57,180 nt of DNA, taken from Myxococcales bacterium. Lineage in GTDB: Bacteria > Myxococcota > UBA727 > JABDBI01. The translations under genes and the position numbers were made by a program. Of the stretch, positions 8,659 through 17,382 are shown in pieces (position 1 is the first letter of the stretch; the number at the start of each line of letters is the position of its first letter). The DNA lies in the NCBI GenBank assembly GCA_023248545.1, contig JAHFEF010000010.1, positions 16,441 to 73,620 of the forward strand, given 5' to 3'. The notes below the pieces were generated by a model. It did not search any database, was not told the DNA's origin, and was given only the letters and a program-made list of their open reading frames with translations.

Positions 8659-9762
8659 ATGATGGGTTCCATGAAACATTTGCTGATTCTTCCTGTTCTT
8701 TTCTTTTCTATGACCTGCAGCAACAGTTCCGGTTTCAGACCCACCTGTGATACAGAAGGTGTGGGTTTAAAGCACGTCGTTAAAGGGACTGCCGACACCC
8801 ATGGGACTGAATACCATATTTCAATTTCAGTGGATGGAACTGCCATGGAGGCAATTGCCGATACGGGCAGTTCGAATTTATTAGTGGCCCATGACGCCGT
8901 GACACCCACAGGGCCTTCCTTGGGATCTTTTTCGATTGCATATGGTAGAGGCGCTGCTGATCTTCAAACCTATCAAGGCACGGTTGATTTGAATTGCGGA
9001 CCGGGTGTCAAGGGGTACCGATATGGATATATTCAGCCAGGATCTTCAGAGACGCTGACGGTCATGGGGCTGGCCTATCATAGCATCGAAAAATTTTCTG
9101 GCCCTAACCCGCCTGACCATACTTTCTTCGAGGATCTGGTTTTAACCCAAGGGATCAGCGATGAGTTTTCGATGCAGCTTTGCGGAATGAATAATCCCAA
9201 TAGCAAAATCTACTTTGGAGGCGTCAGCAGTTCGATCGACAGCAGCCAGTTCCAGTATGTGCCAGTGATCGAGGACAAGTGGTATACTATTAAGGCATCT
9301 ACTATCCAGACGCATGATCGTAAACACTCTGTTCCTGGAACTCTTGGCAATGTGATTGTTGACAGCGGAACCACTTTGAATCTGATTCCGTCTGCCATGT
9401 TAAACGATTTGGTGACGTATCTGAGCACGACGTATCCCGGTGCTGCCGATTGGGCGACGATACAGGCCAATCCGGGCGGAGTCAAAGTGGCCTGTCCCAG
9501 TGCAGCACAGTTGGCTTCTCTGCCATCAATTGATATCGTGCTGAGTGACACGGTTACCCTGTCTATTGCGCCAAACACTTATTTTAAATCTACTGACAAT
9601 GGGTGCTACTTTGGCTTTGCGCAGCAAACGGATCAAACCATCATTCTCGGTCAAGTGACGATGGAAAACTATTATGTTCACTTCGACAGAAAGTTCATTT
9701 CACAGGGCCAAATTCGGGGCCGAATTGGGTTTATACCGAGTGCGAAACGGTGTAACCCTTAA
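8659..9762 (+). CDS. Pepsin-family (A1) aspartic protease, secreted
   Basis: A two-lobed pepsin-like protease of 367 residues. Catalytic motifs are DTGSS with Asp68 and DSGTT with Asp235, the normal spacing for a pepsin. An N-terminal signal (KHLLILPVLFFSMTC) implies export. The Cys may be lipidated, but Thr at -1 is not a good lipobox, so this is uncertain. Four further Cys are present (30, 111ish, 190s and 300s). GGGGAG before ATG 8659 / ATG 8662 leaves the exact start open. A1 proteases are common in eukaryotes and rare in bacteria. Acid-active extracellular or periplasmic proteolysis is the family expectation. A 5-base gap separates it from astB on the same strand. Confidence 0.85.
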   Translation: MMGSMKHLLILPVLFFSMTCSNSSGFRPTCDTEGVGLKHVVKGTADTHGTEYHISISVDGTAMEAIADTGSSNLLVAHDAVTPTGPSLGSFSIAYGRGAADLQTYQGTVDLNCGPGVKGYRYGYIQPGSSETLTVMGLAYHSIEKFSGPNPPDHTFFEDLVLTQGISDEFSMQLCGMNNPNSKIYFGGVSSSIDSSQFQYVPVIEDKWYTIKASTIQTHDRKHSVPGTLGNVIVDSGTTLNLIPSAMLNDLVTYLSTTYPGAADWATIQANPGGVKVACPSAAQLASLPSIDIVLSDTVTLSIAPNTYFKSTDNGCYFGFAQQTDQTIILGQVTMENYYVHFDRKFISQGQIRGRIGFIPSAKRCNP

Positions 9763-9767
9763 GGTCT

Positions 9768-11030
9768 ATGCAAGAACGCTTTGAAGTCAATTTCGATGGT
9801 CTCGTTGGTCCAACGCATCACTATGGCGGGCTCTCTCTGGGCAATATTGCGTCGACAAATCATAAGGCGCAGATTTCAAATCCCAAACAGGCCGCGTTGC
9901 AGGGTCTCAAAAAAATGAAAGCGTTGGCAGATTTGGGCTATAAGCAGGCTTTTTTGCCGCCGCAGCATCGGCCAGATCTGGCGATGTTAAGCCGCCTTGG
10001 ATTTTCTAATATAGAATCCGCCTGGAAAGCGTCCCCAGAAATTTTGTCAGCTTGTTATTCGGCCTCGAGCATGTGGGCAGCCAATGCGGCTACTATCGCG
10101 CCAAGTTCAGACACAGCTGACCATCAAGTGCACATCACGCCGGCGAATTTAATCAGCAAGTTTCACCGGTGTATTGAAGCTGAAGAGACAGGTCGAATAC
10201 TCAAGGCGATTTTAAACGATGAACGTTATTTTGTGCATCATGATTCGCTGCCCAATGCCAGTTTGTTTGGAGATGAGGGCGCGGCGAATCACTCAAGGCT
10301 GGGAAATATTAATTTTTTTGTATGGGGTCGTTCTGTGTTGGAACCGTCGAAATATCTGGAGCCTAAGCGATATCCGGCACGGCAAACCCTCGAGGCATCC
10401 CAGGCAATTGCACGGTTACACAGGCTAGACCCTGCTCGGGTTGTGTACGCCCAACAAAATCCAGAGGCCATCGATGCGGGTGCATTTCATAACGATGTTG
10501 TGGCTGTTGCACATCAGAACACGCTGTTTTGCCATGAACAGGCTTATGCGCATCAAAAGCAAGTGCTTGCTGAGCTTTCGAGCAAGATGGACCTCAATTT
10601 AATCCAAGTTTTGTCGAAGCAGGTCTCGCTCGAAGAGGCGATCAAAACTTATCTGTTTAATTCGCAGCTGTTGACTTTGCCAGGTGGTGGGTTGCTGTTG
10701 GTAGCGCCTTCTGAGTGCAAGGAGAGCCCGTCGGTGTCAGCGTATTTAAAAGACGCACCATTTGAAGAGATACGCTATTTTGACTTGAGGCAGAGCATGC
10801 AAAACGGCGGAGGGCCTGCCTGTTTGCGATTGCGTGTAGAGCTTTCGGGGGATGAGCTGGCTGCTTGTTGTCAGAGCGTGCTAATTAATGATCAAACTTA
10901 CACGAGGCTGACCGATTGGGTGAGTCGCCACTATCGAGATCGCTTGGCATTGGAAGATCTGCGTGATCCAAACTTGATTGAAGAAAGCCAGGCAGCATTA
11001 GAAGAGCTTTCTGCCTGGCTGGGATTTTGA
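9768..11030 (+). CDS. astB: N-succinylarginine dihydrolase AstB
   Basis: Second enzyme of the arginine succinyltransferase pathway: converts N2-succinylarginine to N2-succinylornithine, CO2 and ammonia. It is 420 residues against about 445 in the family. Family signatures: NFDGLVGPTHHYGGLS at the N-terminus, FLPPQHRP, ANAATIAPSSDT, DEGAANHSRL, and FHNDVVAV with the catalytic His, then QSMQNGGGPACLRLRV near the C-terminus. AAGG lies just upstream of ATG 9768. The other ast genes (astC, astA, astD, astE) are absent from this window. It may share a transcript with the protease upstream. The call is secure. Confidence 0.93.
   Translation: MQERFEVNFDGLVGPTHHYGGLSLGNIASTNHKAQISNPKQAALQGLKKMKALADLGYKQAFLPPQHRPDLAMLSRLGFSNIESAWKASPEILSACYSASSMWAANAATIAPSSDTADHQVHITPANLISKFHRCIEAEETGRILKAILNDERYFVHHDSLPNASLFGDEGAANHSRLGNINFFVWGRSVLEPSKYLEPKRYPARQTLEASQAIARLHRLDPARVVYAQQNPEAIDAGAFHNDVVAVAHQNTLFCHEQAYAHQKQVLAELSSKMDLNLIQVLSKQVSLEEAIKTYLFNSQLLTLPGGGLLLVAPSECKESPSVSAYLKDAPFEEIRYFDLRQSMQNGGGPACLRLRVELSGDELAACCQSVLINDQTYTRLTDWVSRHYRDRLALEDLRDPNLIEESQAALEELSAWLGF
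10986..11020. terminator. Hairpin at the 3' end of astB
   Basis: A 10-bp perfect stem, AGCCAGGCAG / CTGCCTGGCT, with a 15-base loop, inside the last codons of astB and followed by GGGATTTTG. It lies between convergent genes. The weak T run makes termination likely but not certain. Confidence 0.5.
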
Positions 11031-11035
11031 GTTCG

Positions 11036-11461
11036 TTATTTCAGCTCTTGTGTGGGCTCATTCCTATGAGGGTTGATTGCATTTTCAACGCCCTCTACAA
11101 CGGATTGTTCTGCGTGTTTGACGGTGTTCCAGGCCCCTTCAACTGCGTCTTCGGCTCGGCTTAAGAGACTTCGAGACGGGGGTGTCGTTGATGGAGGGTT
11201 GAAGGCATTTTCGACTTCCGTGATGATGGATTTTCCTGTTTGTTCGACGTAATCTACGGCTTTCCCAATACCATTTTCGATTCGCTCCAAAACGCTTGGG
11301 GGTGTCGGTGTAGGCACGGCCGGCGAGTGGGCTCGGGCCGCTGTAAAAGTATCTTGCGCAGATACTGGCGCTAAGGGTGCTTTGGGTGATTGGTTTTGTT
11401 GTGATATTGGGTCGGCAGGGACGGTGTTTTTAACATCGCTTAGGGGTGTAATAGATTTCAT
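11036..11461 (-). CDS. Unknown protein with two internal helical repeats, end of the lasso-like operon
   Basis: A 141-residue protein I do not recognise. ATG 11461 has a strong site (AAGGAG, 9 bases away). The N-terminal half is low-complexity, rich in Pro, Ala, Ser and Thr. The C-terminal half holds two copies of a roughly 38-residue unit (about 58-95 and 98-133): an amphipathic helix (IENGIGKAVDYVEQTGKSI / AEDAVEGAWNTVKHAEQSV) then EVENAFNP / GVENAINP. It has no Cys and no signal peptide. It follows the cyclase operon on the same strand, 31 bases after the 154-residue gene. It could be a substrate or precursor, or simply a neighbour; it does not look like a classic lasso precursor. Confidence 0.6.
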   Translation of the reverse strand: MKSITPLSDVKNTVPADPISQQNQSPKAPLAPVSAQDTFTAARAHSPAVPTPTPPSVLERIENGIGKAVDYVEQTGKSIITEVENAFNPPSTTPPSRSLLSRAEDAVEGAWNTVKHAEQSVVEGVENAINPHRNEPTQELK

Positions 11462-11492
11462 CGGTGTTGTCTCCTTCTAAGACCGAACAACG

Positions 11493-11957
11493 CTAAGCAG
11501 ACAAAAGATATTTCACGAGGCCTTTCCAATTTTTATCTCGAAAGAAAGGCTCGATGGATTTTGTCGGCCTATGAACAGCCAAGGAGAAGTCAGGAATATA
11601 GGGGTCTATTTCGCCGAGTTTGGCCTTTTTGCCGAAGGATTTACTGAGTCCGCGCAGAAATGCGCTGCGTTTGAAAAAACTGGAATCGACTTCTTGTAAA
11701 CAAGATTTCAGGTGATTGTCAGTGACAATAATTTCGAGAAATTTAAGCGGGTGTACGTGTTCAATGCGATCACCCAGCTCGTTTAAACTCGAACGACGCT
11801 TCAGTAGCCCAAACATATCTTGGGTGGAGAGTGTTTCTAAGAGTTCTTTAATATCGGCCTGGTCTTCTTTCGAGTAAGCGAGCTCTGAGTAAGAAGCTCC
11901 AGAGGCAATGCCCGAGATGAGACCGATAATCATCCAAACTGTGATTTTAGGCAGCAT
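11493..11957 (-). CDS. Unknown exported or membrane-anchored protein of the lasso-like operon
   Basis: About 154 residues, not recognised. ATG 11957 gives MLPKITVWMIIGLISGIASG, a signal peptide or single membrane anchor; an in-frame TTG at 11984 would add 9 residues. The rest is soluble, mixed alpha/beta and charged, with KRRSSLNELGDRIEHVHPLKFLE and a C-terminal KNWKGLVKYLLSA. Its start overlaps the end of the cyclase gene by 11 bases, so it is translationally coupled to it and probably belongs to the same pathway. There is no homology I can name. Confidence 0.6.
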   Translation of the reverse strand: MLPKITVWMIIGLISGIASGASYSELAYSKEDQADIKELLETLSTQDMFGLLKRRSSLNELGDRIEHVHPLKFLEIIVTDNHLKSCLQEVDSSFFKRSAFLRGLSKSFGKKAKLGEIDPYIPDFSLAVHRPTKSIEPFFRDKNWKGLVKYLLSA

Positions 11958-13626
11958 GTATCCAATTAACAAAGCGAGCCACAAAAAATGCCCTGAGCCA
12001 CGTAAATCTGTACTGCCCCAGTGCTTCTGGATGATCTAACTGAGCTTTGGGCCAAGTTGCAACGAAATTATCTAAGGCCTGAATGTTGACGAGCTCTTGA
12101 ATAATTGGGCTTGTTCTTAAAACGCACCACTCTTGGCAGATTTGCGGGTACGAGTGCTCAATCACCCAAGGCCAGTGGGCGAGCTGGCTGCCTTGATCGC
12201 GTCGCATGCGCAGAGCGTCTGGCAATAAACCCTGCATGGCCCGTCGAATGAGCATTCGATTTTGGCCTTGTCTGGCAAATTGCGAATTTGGTAGCCCCAA
12301 ACAAAATTCGACCAGACGCTGATCGTGGGTTGGATCCCGAAATTCGATGCCAAAATACGCTCGCTGGCTATGATAAAAACTCAGCGCTTCGCTGATAATC
12401 CCGGTAGAAATCATCCATTGTCGAGGATTTCGAATGTCCCATTGTGTGGGAAAAAATAGCCGTCGAGGAAATCGGGCGATGTGGCCCAGCTGTTGTTTGA
12501 GGGTCATGCCCTTCCAAGAGATTGTCGCGTTACCCATACTGCCCGTCAGCAATACCCGGATATTTCTTTGAGAAGCCTTTTCGAAAATATCGTGGATCCA
12601 AACTCGGTTGCAGGGATTTAAAATGGGAACGTCTGTGTAAGCATAAATCGCGTCGAGGCCCTCAAATAGATTGCCGGGCTCTGAACGAATATGAACAGGA
12701 TCTAGCTGCGGGTATCGCTGGGTGAGCATTTGGACATAGTGTGTGTCATCGAGATTCCAATTAGGCCGGGTGGGGCCTTTGTACCCGATGGGCGGAAACG
12801 CGCTAAAAGTAGTCAGCCGAGCCAATTCTTGGGCTGCCAGTGCGACCACAGAAGAAGAATCTAAACCGCCGCTTAAGTGTGCACCCATGGGGAACGCGCT
12901 TTTGAGTCGACAACGCACTGCATGGCCAAATATTTCTAAAAATGCTTCGAGATAATCGCTGTCTTTCTTGAATCTAACTGGCTTAGGTTGTTCGAGAGAC
13001 CAATAAAATTTTCGTGTGATTCGGCCCTGTTTTAATTTTAAATACTCGCCAGCTTGAAGCCGAAAGATTTTTTGATAAAACGTTTCTTCGGGTGTGTGGC
13101 TGCTGAGCGCCAGAAAGCTTTTGATTTTTTGCGGGTTTATTTCCCTCGGAACGAGATTCAATAAGCCAGAAACTACGCTCGAGAATGCAAAAAATCGTCC
13201 AGGTAGGTGCACATAAAATAGCAACCGCTGTCCTAGCGGGTCGCGTGCACAAAAAAGCTCTTGGCTTTTGGGATCCCAAATCGCAAATGTAAAATCACCT
13301 CGTAAATAGCTCAAGCAATTTTCTCCCCAGCGCTCGTAAGCTTTGAGCACCAAGAATGAATCAGGCGTTTTTAGGTTAAGACCTAGGCGCCCAGCCAGCT
13401 CTTCGTGGTTATCCAGTCGGATATCGTGAAGATAGTTTTGATAACTGGGCTCATGGAAAGATTCAGGGGTATTGTGGCGAATCAGTTGTACAAAGCGTGC
13501 TTGGTGAGAGCCGAATAGATATTTTTGGTCTGGCACGTAACCCACTAATTTCATTGCCATGGATTCTAATTGCTCTGGGTGAACAGCCTCGTGATCGAGC
13601 GAGATAAAACCAGCGAATGCGTTCAT
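11947..13626 (-). CDS. Asparagine synthetase-like lasso cyclase (C protein)
   Basis: A 559-residue AsnB-type protein: class II glutaminase-like domain (about 1-165, with LRGDFTFAIWD and ARDPLGQR) and an ATP-pyrophosphatase domain with the PP-loop SGGLDSSS at 252-259. The protein starts MNAFAG, so the Cys needed for glutamine hydrolysis is replaced by Asn; the N-domain cannot release ammonia. In lasso peptide clusters such enzymes activate an Asp/Glu side chain and close the ring. The B2-type protease gene lies directly upstream with its stop adjacent to this ATG, which strongly supports a lasso-type role over asparagine synthesis. Precursor and RRE protein are not evident. Confidence 0.8.
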   Translation of the reverse strand: MNAFAGFISLDHEAVHPEQLESMAMKLVGYVPDQKYLFGSHQARFVQLIRHNTPESFHEPSYQNYLHDIRLDNHEELAGRLGLNLKTPDSFLVLKAYERWGENCLSYLRGDFTFAIWDPKSQELFCARDPLGQRLLFYVHLPGRFFAFSSVVSGLLNLVPREINPQKIKSFLALSSHTPEETFYQKIFRLQAGEYLKLKQGRITRKFYWSLEQPKPVRFKKDSDYLEAFLEIFGHAVRCRLKSAFPMGAHLSGGLDSSSVVALAAQELARLTTFSAFPPIGYKGPTRPNWNLDDTHYVQMLTQRYPQLDPVHIRSEPGNLFEGLDAIYAYTDVPILNPCNRVWIHDIFEKASQRNIRVLLTGSMGNATISWKGMTLKQQLGHIARFPRRLFFPTQWDIRNPRQWMISTGIISEALSFYHSQRAYFGIEFRDPTHDQRLVEFCLGLPNSQFARQGQNRMLIRRAMQGLLPDALRMRRDQGSQLAHWPWVIEHSYPQICQEWCVLRTSPIIQELVNIQALDNFVATWPKAQLDHPEALGQYRFTWLRAFFVARFVNWIHAA

Positions 13627-13971
13627 TTAGAAAGAAACCAGTTTGACATAGTTGCTTGCCTCCTCGTGCTCTAGCCAGGCGTGTGCGACAAAGCGATCGC
13701 CCTCTTTTTTGACGCCTAAATAGAACTTGGTAGCAATATTTCTTCGACGAAGCATGATTTTGGCGGCCAGCGATTTTTCGAAGCATTTTGGATCCCAAGG
13801 TAAGTATTTTGCAGCGGTTTGAATATGACTCTGAACTTGTATGGGCTTAGAAGGATCCGGGATCCCTCCAGGTTGTTTGAGCCAGGTTGCGATGTGTCTA
13901 AAGGGTGTGAGCCTTAGGGCGCAGCGAGCGAGTATCAAACACACGATGGCTTCGAGGGTCTGTTTTTTCAT
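13627..13971 (-). CDS. Lasso peptide biosynthesis B2-type transglutaminase-like protease
   Basis: A 114-residue protein of the type found as B2 in split lasso systems (Transglut_core3). ATG 13971 gives MKKQTLEAIVCLILARCALR, the usual hydrophobic B2 start. The conserved core is CFEKSLAAKIMLRRR (Cys63 nucleophile) and FVAHAWLE (His97). No Asp is seen at the expected distance after the His, and the protein ends soon after, so the third catalytic residue may be missing or replaced. B2 enzymes cleave the leader from the precursor. No B1 (RRE) domain is fused and none is found nearby. It is first in the operon, divergent from the phosphoesterase gene by 54 bases, which must hold both promoters. Confidence 0.75.
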   Translation of the reverse strand: MKKQTLEAIVCLILARCALRLTPFRHIATWLKQPGGIPDPSKPIQVQSHIQTAAKYLPWDPKCFEKSLAAKIMLRRRNIATKFYLGVKKEGDRFVAHAWLEHEEASNYVKLVSF

Positions 13972-14025
13972 GACTGATATATCGGTTTCTGGTGGGAAAA
14001 GTTGAGGAATCAATTTTTAGTCTAA

Positions 14026-15225
14026 ATGCTTTATGCACACATGCCCTATCTTGTACTGTTTGCATGGGTTCAGGTGACTTTGAGTGGGTTTGCGGTCCGA
14101 GCCGTGGTCGAAGGGGATCTGTGCCCAGAAGCCGTCATAGACGGCACAGCGATTCCTATGTCTGTGCGAGCGCGTGCTTCTACTTTATTTCCGGTGACCG
14201 TCTGTGAACTAGCCCTGCCTGCAGGACTTTTGGAGCTGAGCATCGAAGAACAACGCTTGCCTGTGCCTGATGCTGAAAAAGGTGATGTGGCCTTGATCGG
14301 CGACACAGGTTGTCGAATTTGGGTGCCTTCCAAGGGTGGGCCTGATTTGCAAAATTGTTTGGATCCGAAAGCCTGGCCATTTGCCGCCATTGCTCAAAAC
14401 ATTGCAGCGGCAAAACCGAAGCTGGTGGTTCATGTGGGTGATTATGTCTATCGTGAAAGTCCTTGCCCTGAAGAAGAAGCTGGCTGTGCGAAATCACCCC
14501 ACGGAGATAATTGGGAAACATGGCGAGTGGATTTTTTTGAACCTGCAAAAAAATTATTAGCCCAAGCACCTTGGTTGTTTGTTCGTGGAAATCATGAACT
14601 TTGTGATCGGGTTGGGCATGGGTGGTTTCGATTGCTGGATCCAGGGCCCTATCGAGAGACTTGCATCGACGAGACAGAGCCTTACCTGTTCAGCAATGCA
14701 GGCATCAATTGGATTGTGATGGATAATGTAGCGGTGAAAGATTCAGACGACCCAGCTGACCCGGTATCTGCTCAAAAATATCGTCAGCAGTTTCAACAAG
14801 TGAACCAAATGGTGCATGAGAGAAACTGGCAACAAGCTTGGTTGGTCATGCATGAACCCGTGTGGGGAGCCAAACCAACCAAAGAAAGAATGCGACTTTT
14901 TAATCCGACGCTGCAAAGTGCTTTTGAAGCAGCCCCGAAAGAGATTCAGTTGGTTCTGTCAGGCCATATTCACTATTTCCAAGTCTTAAACTCTCAAATG
15001 ATTATTGGTATCAGTGGCACAAAGTTAGAAAAGTTTACGCAAGAGGGCTCACAGATTTTGTTCTCAGAACGACCCGAATTAGAGTTTAAAACTTGGGTTC
15101 AGTTTGGGCACGTGATGGTTCGAGAGGGTTCCCAGTTGGATTTATATGATTTAAACAACCAAGTGACTCAGAGTTTTACTTTGTCCGGGGGTCGCTTACA
15201 CCTGCTCTGTGACCAGAAACAATGA
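14026..15225 (+). CDS. Secreted calcineurin-like metallophosphoesterase
   Basis: A 399-residue exported phosphoesterase. ATG 14026 or ATG 14041; the latter gives MPYLVLFAWVQVTLSG, a compact signal peptide. All metal-binding blocks of the family are visible in order: IGDTGC, HVGDYVY, RGNHELC, MHEPVWG and SGHIHYF, so two divalent metals can be bound and the enzyme should be active. About 85 residues precede the catalytic domain. It is divergent from the lasso-like operon and convergent with the next gene. The substrate is unknown; the domain layout is like periplasmic or outer acid-phosphatase-like enzymes. Confidence 0.85.
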   Translation: MLYAHMPYLVLFAWVQVTLSGFAVRAVVEGDLCPEAVIDGTAIPMSVRARASTLFPVTVCELALPAGLLELSIEEQRLPVPDAEKGDVALIGDTGCRIWVPSKGGPDLQNCLDPKAWPFAAIAQNIAAAKPKLVVHVGDYVYRESPCPEEEAGCAKSPHGDNWETWRVDFFEPAKKLLAQAPWLFVRGNHELCDRVGHGWFRLLDPGPYRETCIDETEPYLFSNAGINWIVMDNVAVKDSDDPADPVSAQKYRQQFQQVNQMVHERNWQQAWLVMHEPVWGAKPTKERMRLFNPTLQSAFEAAPKEIQLVLSGHIHYFQVLNSQMIIGISGTKLEKFTQEGSQILFSERPELEFKTWVQFGHVMVREGSQLDLYDLNNQVTQSFTLSGGRLHLLCDQKQ

Positions 15226-15234
15226 GTTGTTTTC

Positions 15235-17013
15235 TTACTCTGTACAATGTCCTGGGCCTGTTGTTCCGCTATTATAGGCCTCCAGGATGCCAGCGAGCGA
15301 CACGATCGATAGTCGCAGGGCATTGCTGCCTTTGAGTGCCGCTATTGCCGCCGGTGTATTGGCGGGATTGCTAAAGAAGGCGGTCGCAGAGTTATAGGCT
15401 GCCAGCACCGCTGGGGGAATGCTCGCCCCCTTCAACTGGTTGAGCTTCGCGGCGATGTATTGATGAGCGAGAATATAATACGCATTTCCACTCGGTGGAG
15501 TGTTCATGACGCCAATGTAGCTCTTCCCGCTGAAGAAAAAGACTGTATTGGGACCGGGCCCCCCCGAACCGACAATCAGGTTCCACGTTGGATCGAAGGG
15601 AGGTGCTCCGAAGCCGGCATGGGTTTTCCAATACCCTTGAGTCAGCGTGCAACCTAACTTGCAAGCTGGAACAGTTACGGCGACAGATGTGCTCGCACTT
15701 CCAAACACCGCGCTGTTTGTGACACTCACAAAAGAAGCCGTATTCGACTCCAAGTAGGTGCCAAGACCGCAATTCCCCCCGACAATGGTTCTGGCATACC
15801 CGTATAGTTTAGGCAGAGGATTTTGTGGGTCACCTCCGCAAAGAACAGGATTTCCAAAAGCGCTAGCGAATGCCGAGTTGGTGTCAGAGACGCGGACGCA
15901 CTTGTCCAATTCGCTCACAACAGCGGATGCGAAATTGACGCTGGCACTTGCTGTGGCACCTCCAACGAGGCTGGTTGTATCCACAGAGATGGTCGCCAGG
16001 TTTACCCTGGTTCCTGCATCGGGCAGCGGAACCACATAGGTACACTGGAGCGTTCCGGCTGGCAGAAGCGTGTAGGGAAATGACACGCTGCAATTCACGC
16101 TGCCTGGAAAGGTCCCGTCTACGATATCCGATACTCCGGAGAGGATAGCGGCAAAAGGCGCATGGTTAACGATGGTAATAACACCAGTGGCTTTCCAGTC
16201 GCTATCGACGGAAGCAGCATTAAGAATCACCGAGTAGTTGAGCACAAAGGGCTCTCCCGGAGCTAGAGTCAAAGCACTTTGATCCACTGATTTCAAGATG
16301 CTCCAATTCCATGTTCGCTTAAAGGAGGTGTTCACCGTCTTGCTGGCCTCTACTTTGTAGTGGAAACAAAAATCAATGTGGCTAATGCCATAGTAAGTGA
16401 GGTTGTTTGGATTCACTGGGGTGTGCAGCGCAGTGTCGCTGACAAGGCCGGCATAGGCGCCATGATACACATAAACGTCGGCACTGGGTCCGCCCTTCAC
16501 GATAACCGCATCCACCTGTATTCCTGGAAATGACGCCCAGTCAACGAACTGGCCGTTGTTGTTTGCAAGCGTGATTTCATTGTACCCCAAACCCGTTCCA
16601 TTTGGGATGGGACTTACCACTCCTCCGCCTGCAGGAACGTCATAGGTCCCATTTGAACCTGCTCCCGGATCATTGTCGATCTTAAAGTCGAACACGCCAT
16701 TCGATGGCAAGTAACCTAAATCTGCGCAGGTTGGATTTTTGAGCGCCTGATCACCACTGAGAACCGAGCCAAAAGGATTCAGGGGGCTGTTGTTCCAATA
16801 CTGAACGCCACCAGGGGCAGTTCCCGAACCATTTCCGCTTAACACGGGCTGAACCCCAGCGCCACTGGCCGGTCCAGGGTCAGTGACCGGAAGTGGACCG
16901 GTGGCTGAGGCATACCTTAGCGCGAAAAAACACACGATCCCGAGCGCAAAGCCAACGGTGGCCACCACCCTGGAAATCCCCGCGCTTCTCAAAAAAAATG
17001 CTTTAGTTTGCAC
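15235..17013 (-). CDS. Large secreted protein with repeated extracellular beta domains and GCTLTQGYWKTH motif
   Basis: 592 residues starting at GTG 17013, with a clear Sec signal (RVVATVGFALGIVCFFALRYASA). The mature part is rich in Gly, Ser, Thr, Asn and Val and poor in Lys. A first half contains YGISHIDFCFHYKVEASKTV; the middle resembles DUF11-type beta-sandwich repeats; near 440 comes CKLGCTLTQGYWKTH, a motif seen in extracellular proteins of Chloroflexi, Actinobacteria and Myxococcota. Base composition is richer in GC than the neighbours, suggesting acquisition. The function is unknown, probably a cell-surface or released protein. It has no co-directional partner. Confidence 0.6.
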   Translation of the reverse strand: MQTKAFFLRSAGISRVVATVGFALGIVCFFALRYASATGPLPVTDPGPASGAGVQPVLSGNGSGTAPGGVQYWNNSPLNPFGSVLSGDQALKNPTCADLGYLPSNGVFDFKIDNDPGAGSNGTYDVPAGGGVVSPIPNGTGLGYNEITLANNNGQFVDWASFPGIQVDAVIVKGGPSADVYVYHGAYAGLVSDTALHTPVNPNNLTYYGISHIDFCFHYKVEASKTVNTSFKRTWNWSILKSVDQSALTLAPGEPFVLNYSVILNAASVDSDWKATGVITIVNHAPFAAILSGVSDIVDGTFPGSVNCSVSFPYTLLPAGTLQCTYVVPLPDAGTRVNLATISVDTTSLVGGATASASVNFASAVVSELDKCVRVSDTNSAFASAFGNPVLCGGDPQNPLPKLYGYARTIVGGNCGLGTYLESNTASFVSVTNSAVFGSASTSVAVTVPACKLGCTLTQGYWKTHAGFGAPPFDPTWNLIVGSGGPGPNTVFFFSGKSYIGVMNTPPSGNAYYILAHQYIAAKLNQLKGASIPPAVLAAYNSATAFFSNPANTPAAIAALKGSNALRLSIVSLAGILEAYNSGTTGPGHCTE

Positions 17014-17133
17014 AAGAAACCCCCACGAAAGCCAGCCCCAAACAGCCTAACCCCCCGGGCTTCCAACAACGCCTACATGCCTAGGACCTATATAACGTCT
17101 TTTCTGGTGCGGCGCTTTGCTGAATCTGCGAAA

Positions 17134-17382
17134 CTAGCAAAATTCGAAGCAAAACCCAACATACTCATCTTTGTCACAACGTTGATTTCTTGCGCAGTCA
17201 GAATCATCGTGACAAGGCTTTCTGCAAATTCCGCGATCACAGGCTAGGCCTTCTTGGCACTGAAAACCACCCTGGTGTTCACTGCTGCAAAAGCCGCCTT
17301 CTTCGATTTTACCTGGCCATTCTAAGCGCGCAAAGCTGGATCCAGCAAAAAGCATTAGCAACAGCAAGATATTTTGTTTCAT
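17134..17382 (-). CDS. Small secreted cysteine-rich protein
   Basis: 82 residues from ATG 17382: signal peptide MKQNILLLLMLFAGSSFA, then a mature part with ten Cys spaced as in small disulfide-knot modules of extracellular proteins (CSSEHQGGFQC, GLACDRGICRKPC, DDSDCARNQRCD, GFCFEFC). An upstream ATG at 17397 is possible but lacks a ribosome site. It is not a known family to me; it could be a toxin-like or adhesive module. A 46-base internal piece (codons for PGKIEEGGFCSSEHQ) is duplicated at 18707-18752, so the locus has been rearranged. Confidence 0.55.
   Translation of the reverse strand: MKQNILLLLMLFAGSSFARLEWPGKIEEGGFCSSEHQGGFQCQEGLACDRGICRKPCHDDSDCARNQRCDKDEYVGFCFEFC
17273..17318. repeat. 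Direct repeat A, copy 1 (inside Cys-rich gene)
   Basis: 46 bases identical, in the same orientation, to 18707-18752. It starts TGGTGTTCACTGCTGCAAAA and ends TTTTACCTGGCC. In copy 2 it is joined directly to repeat B. Confidence 0.9.
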
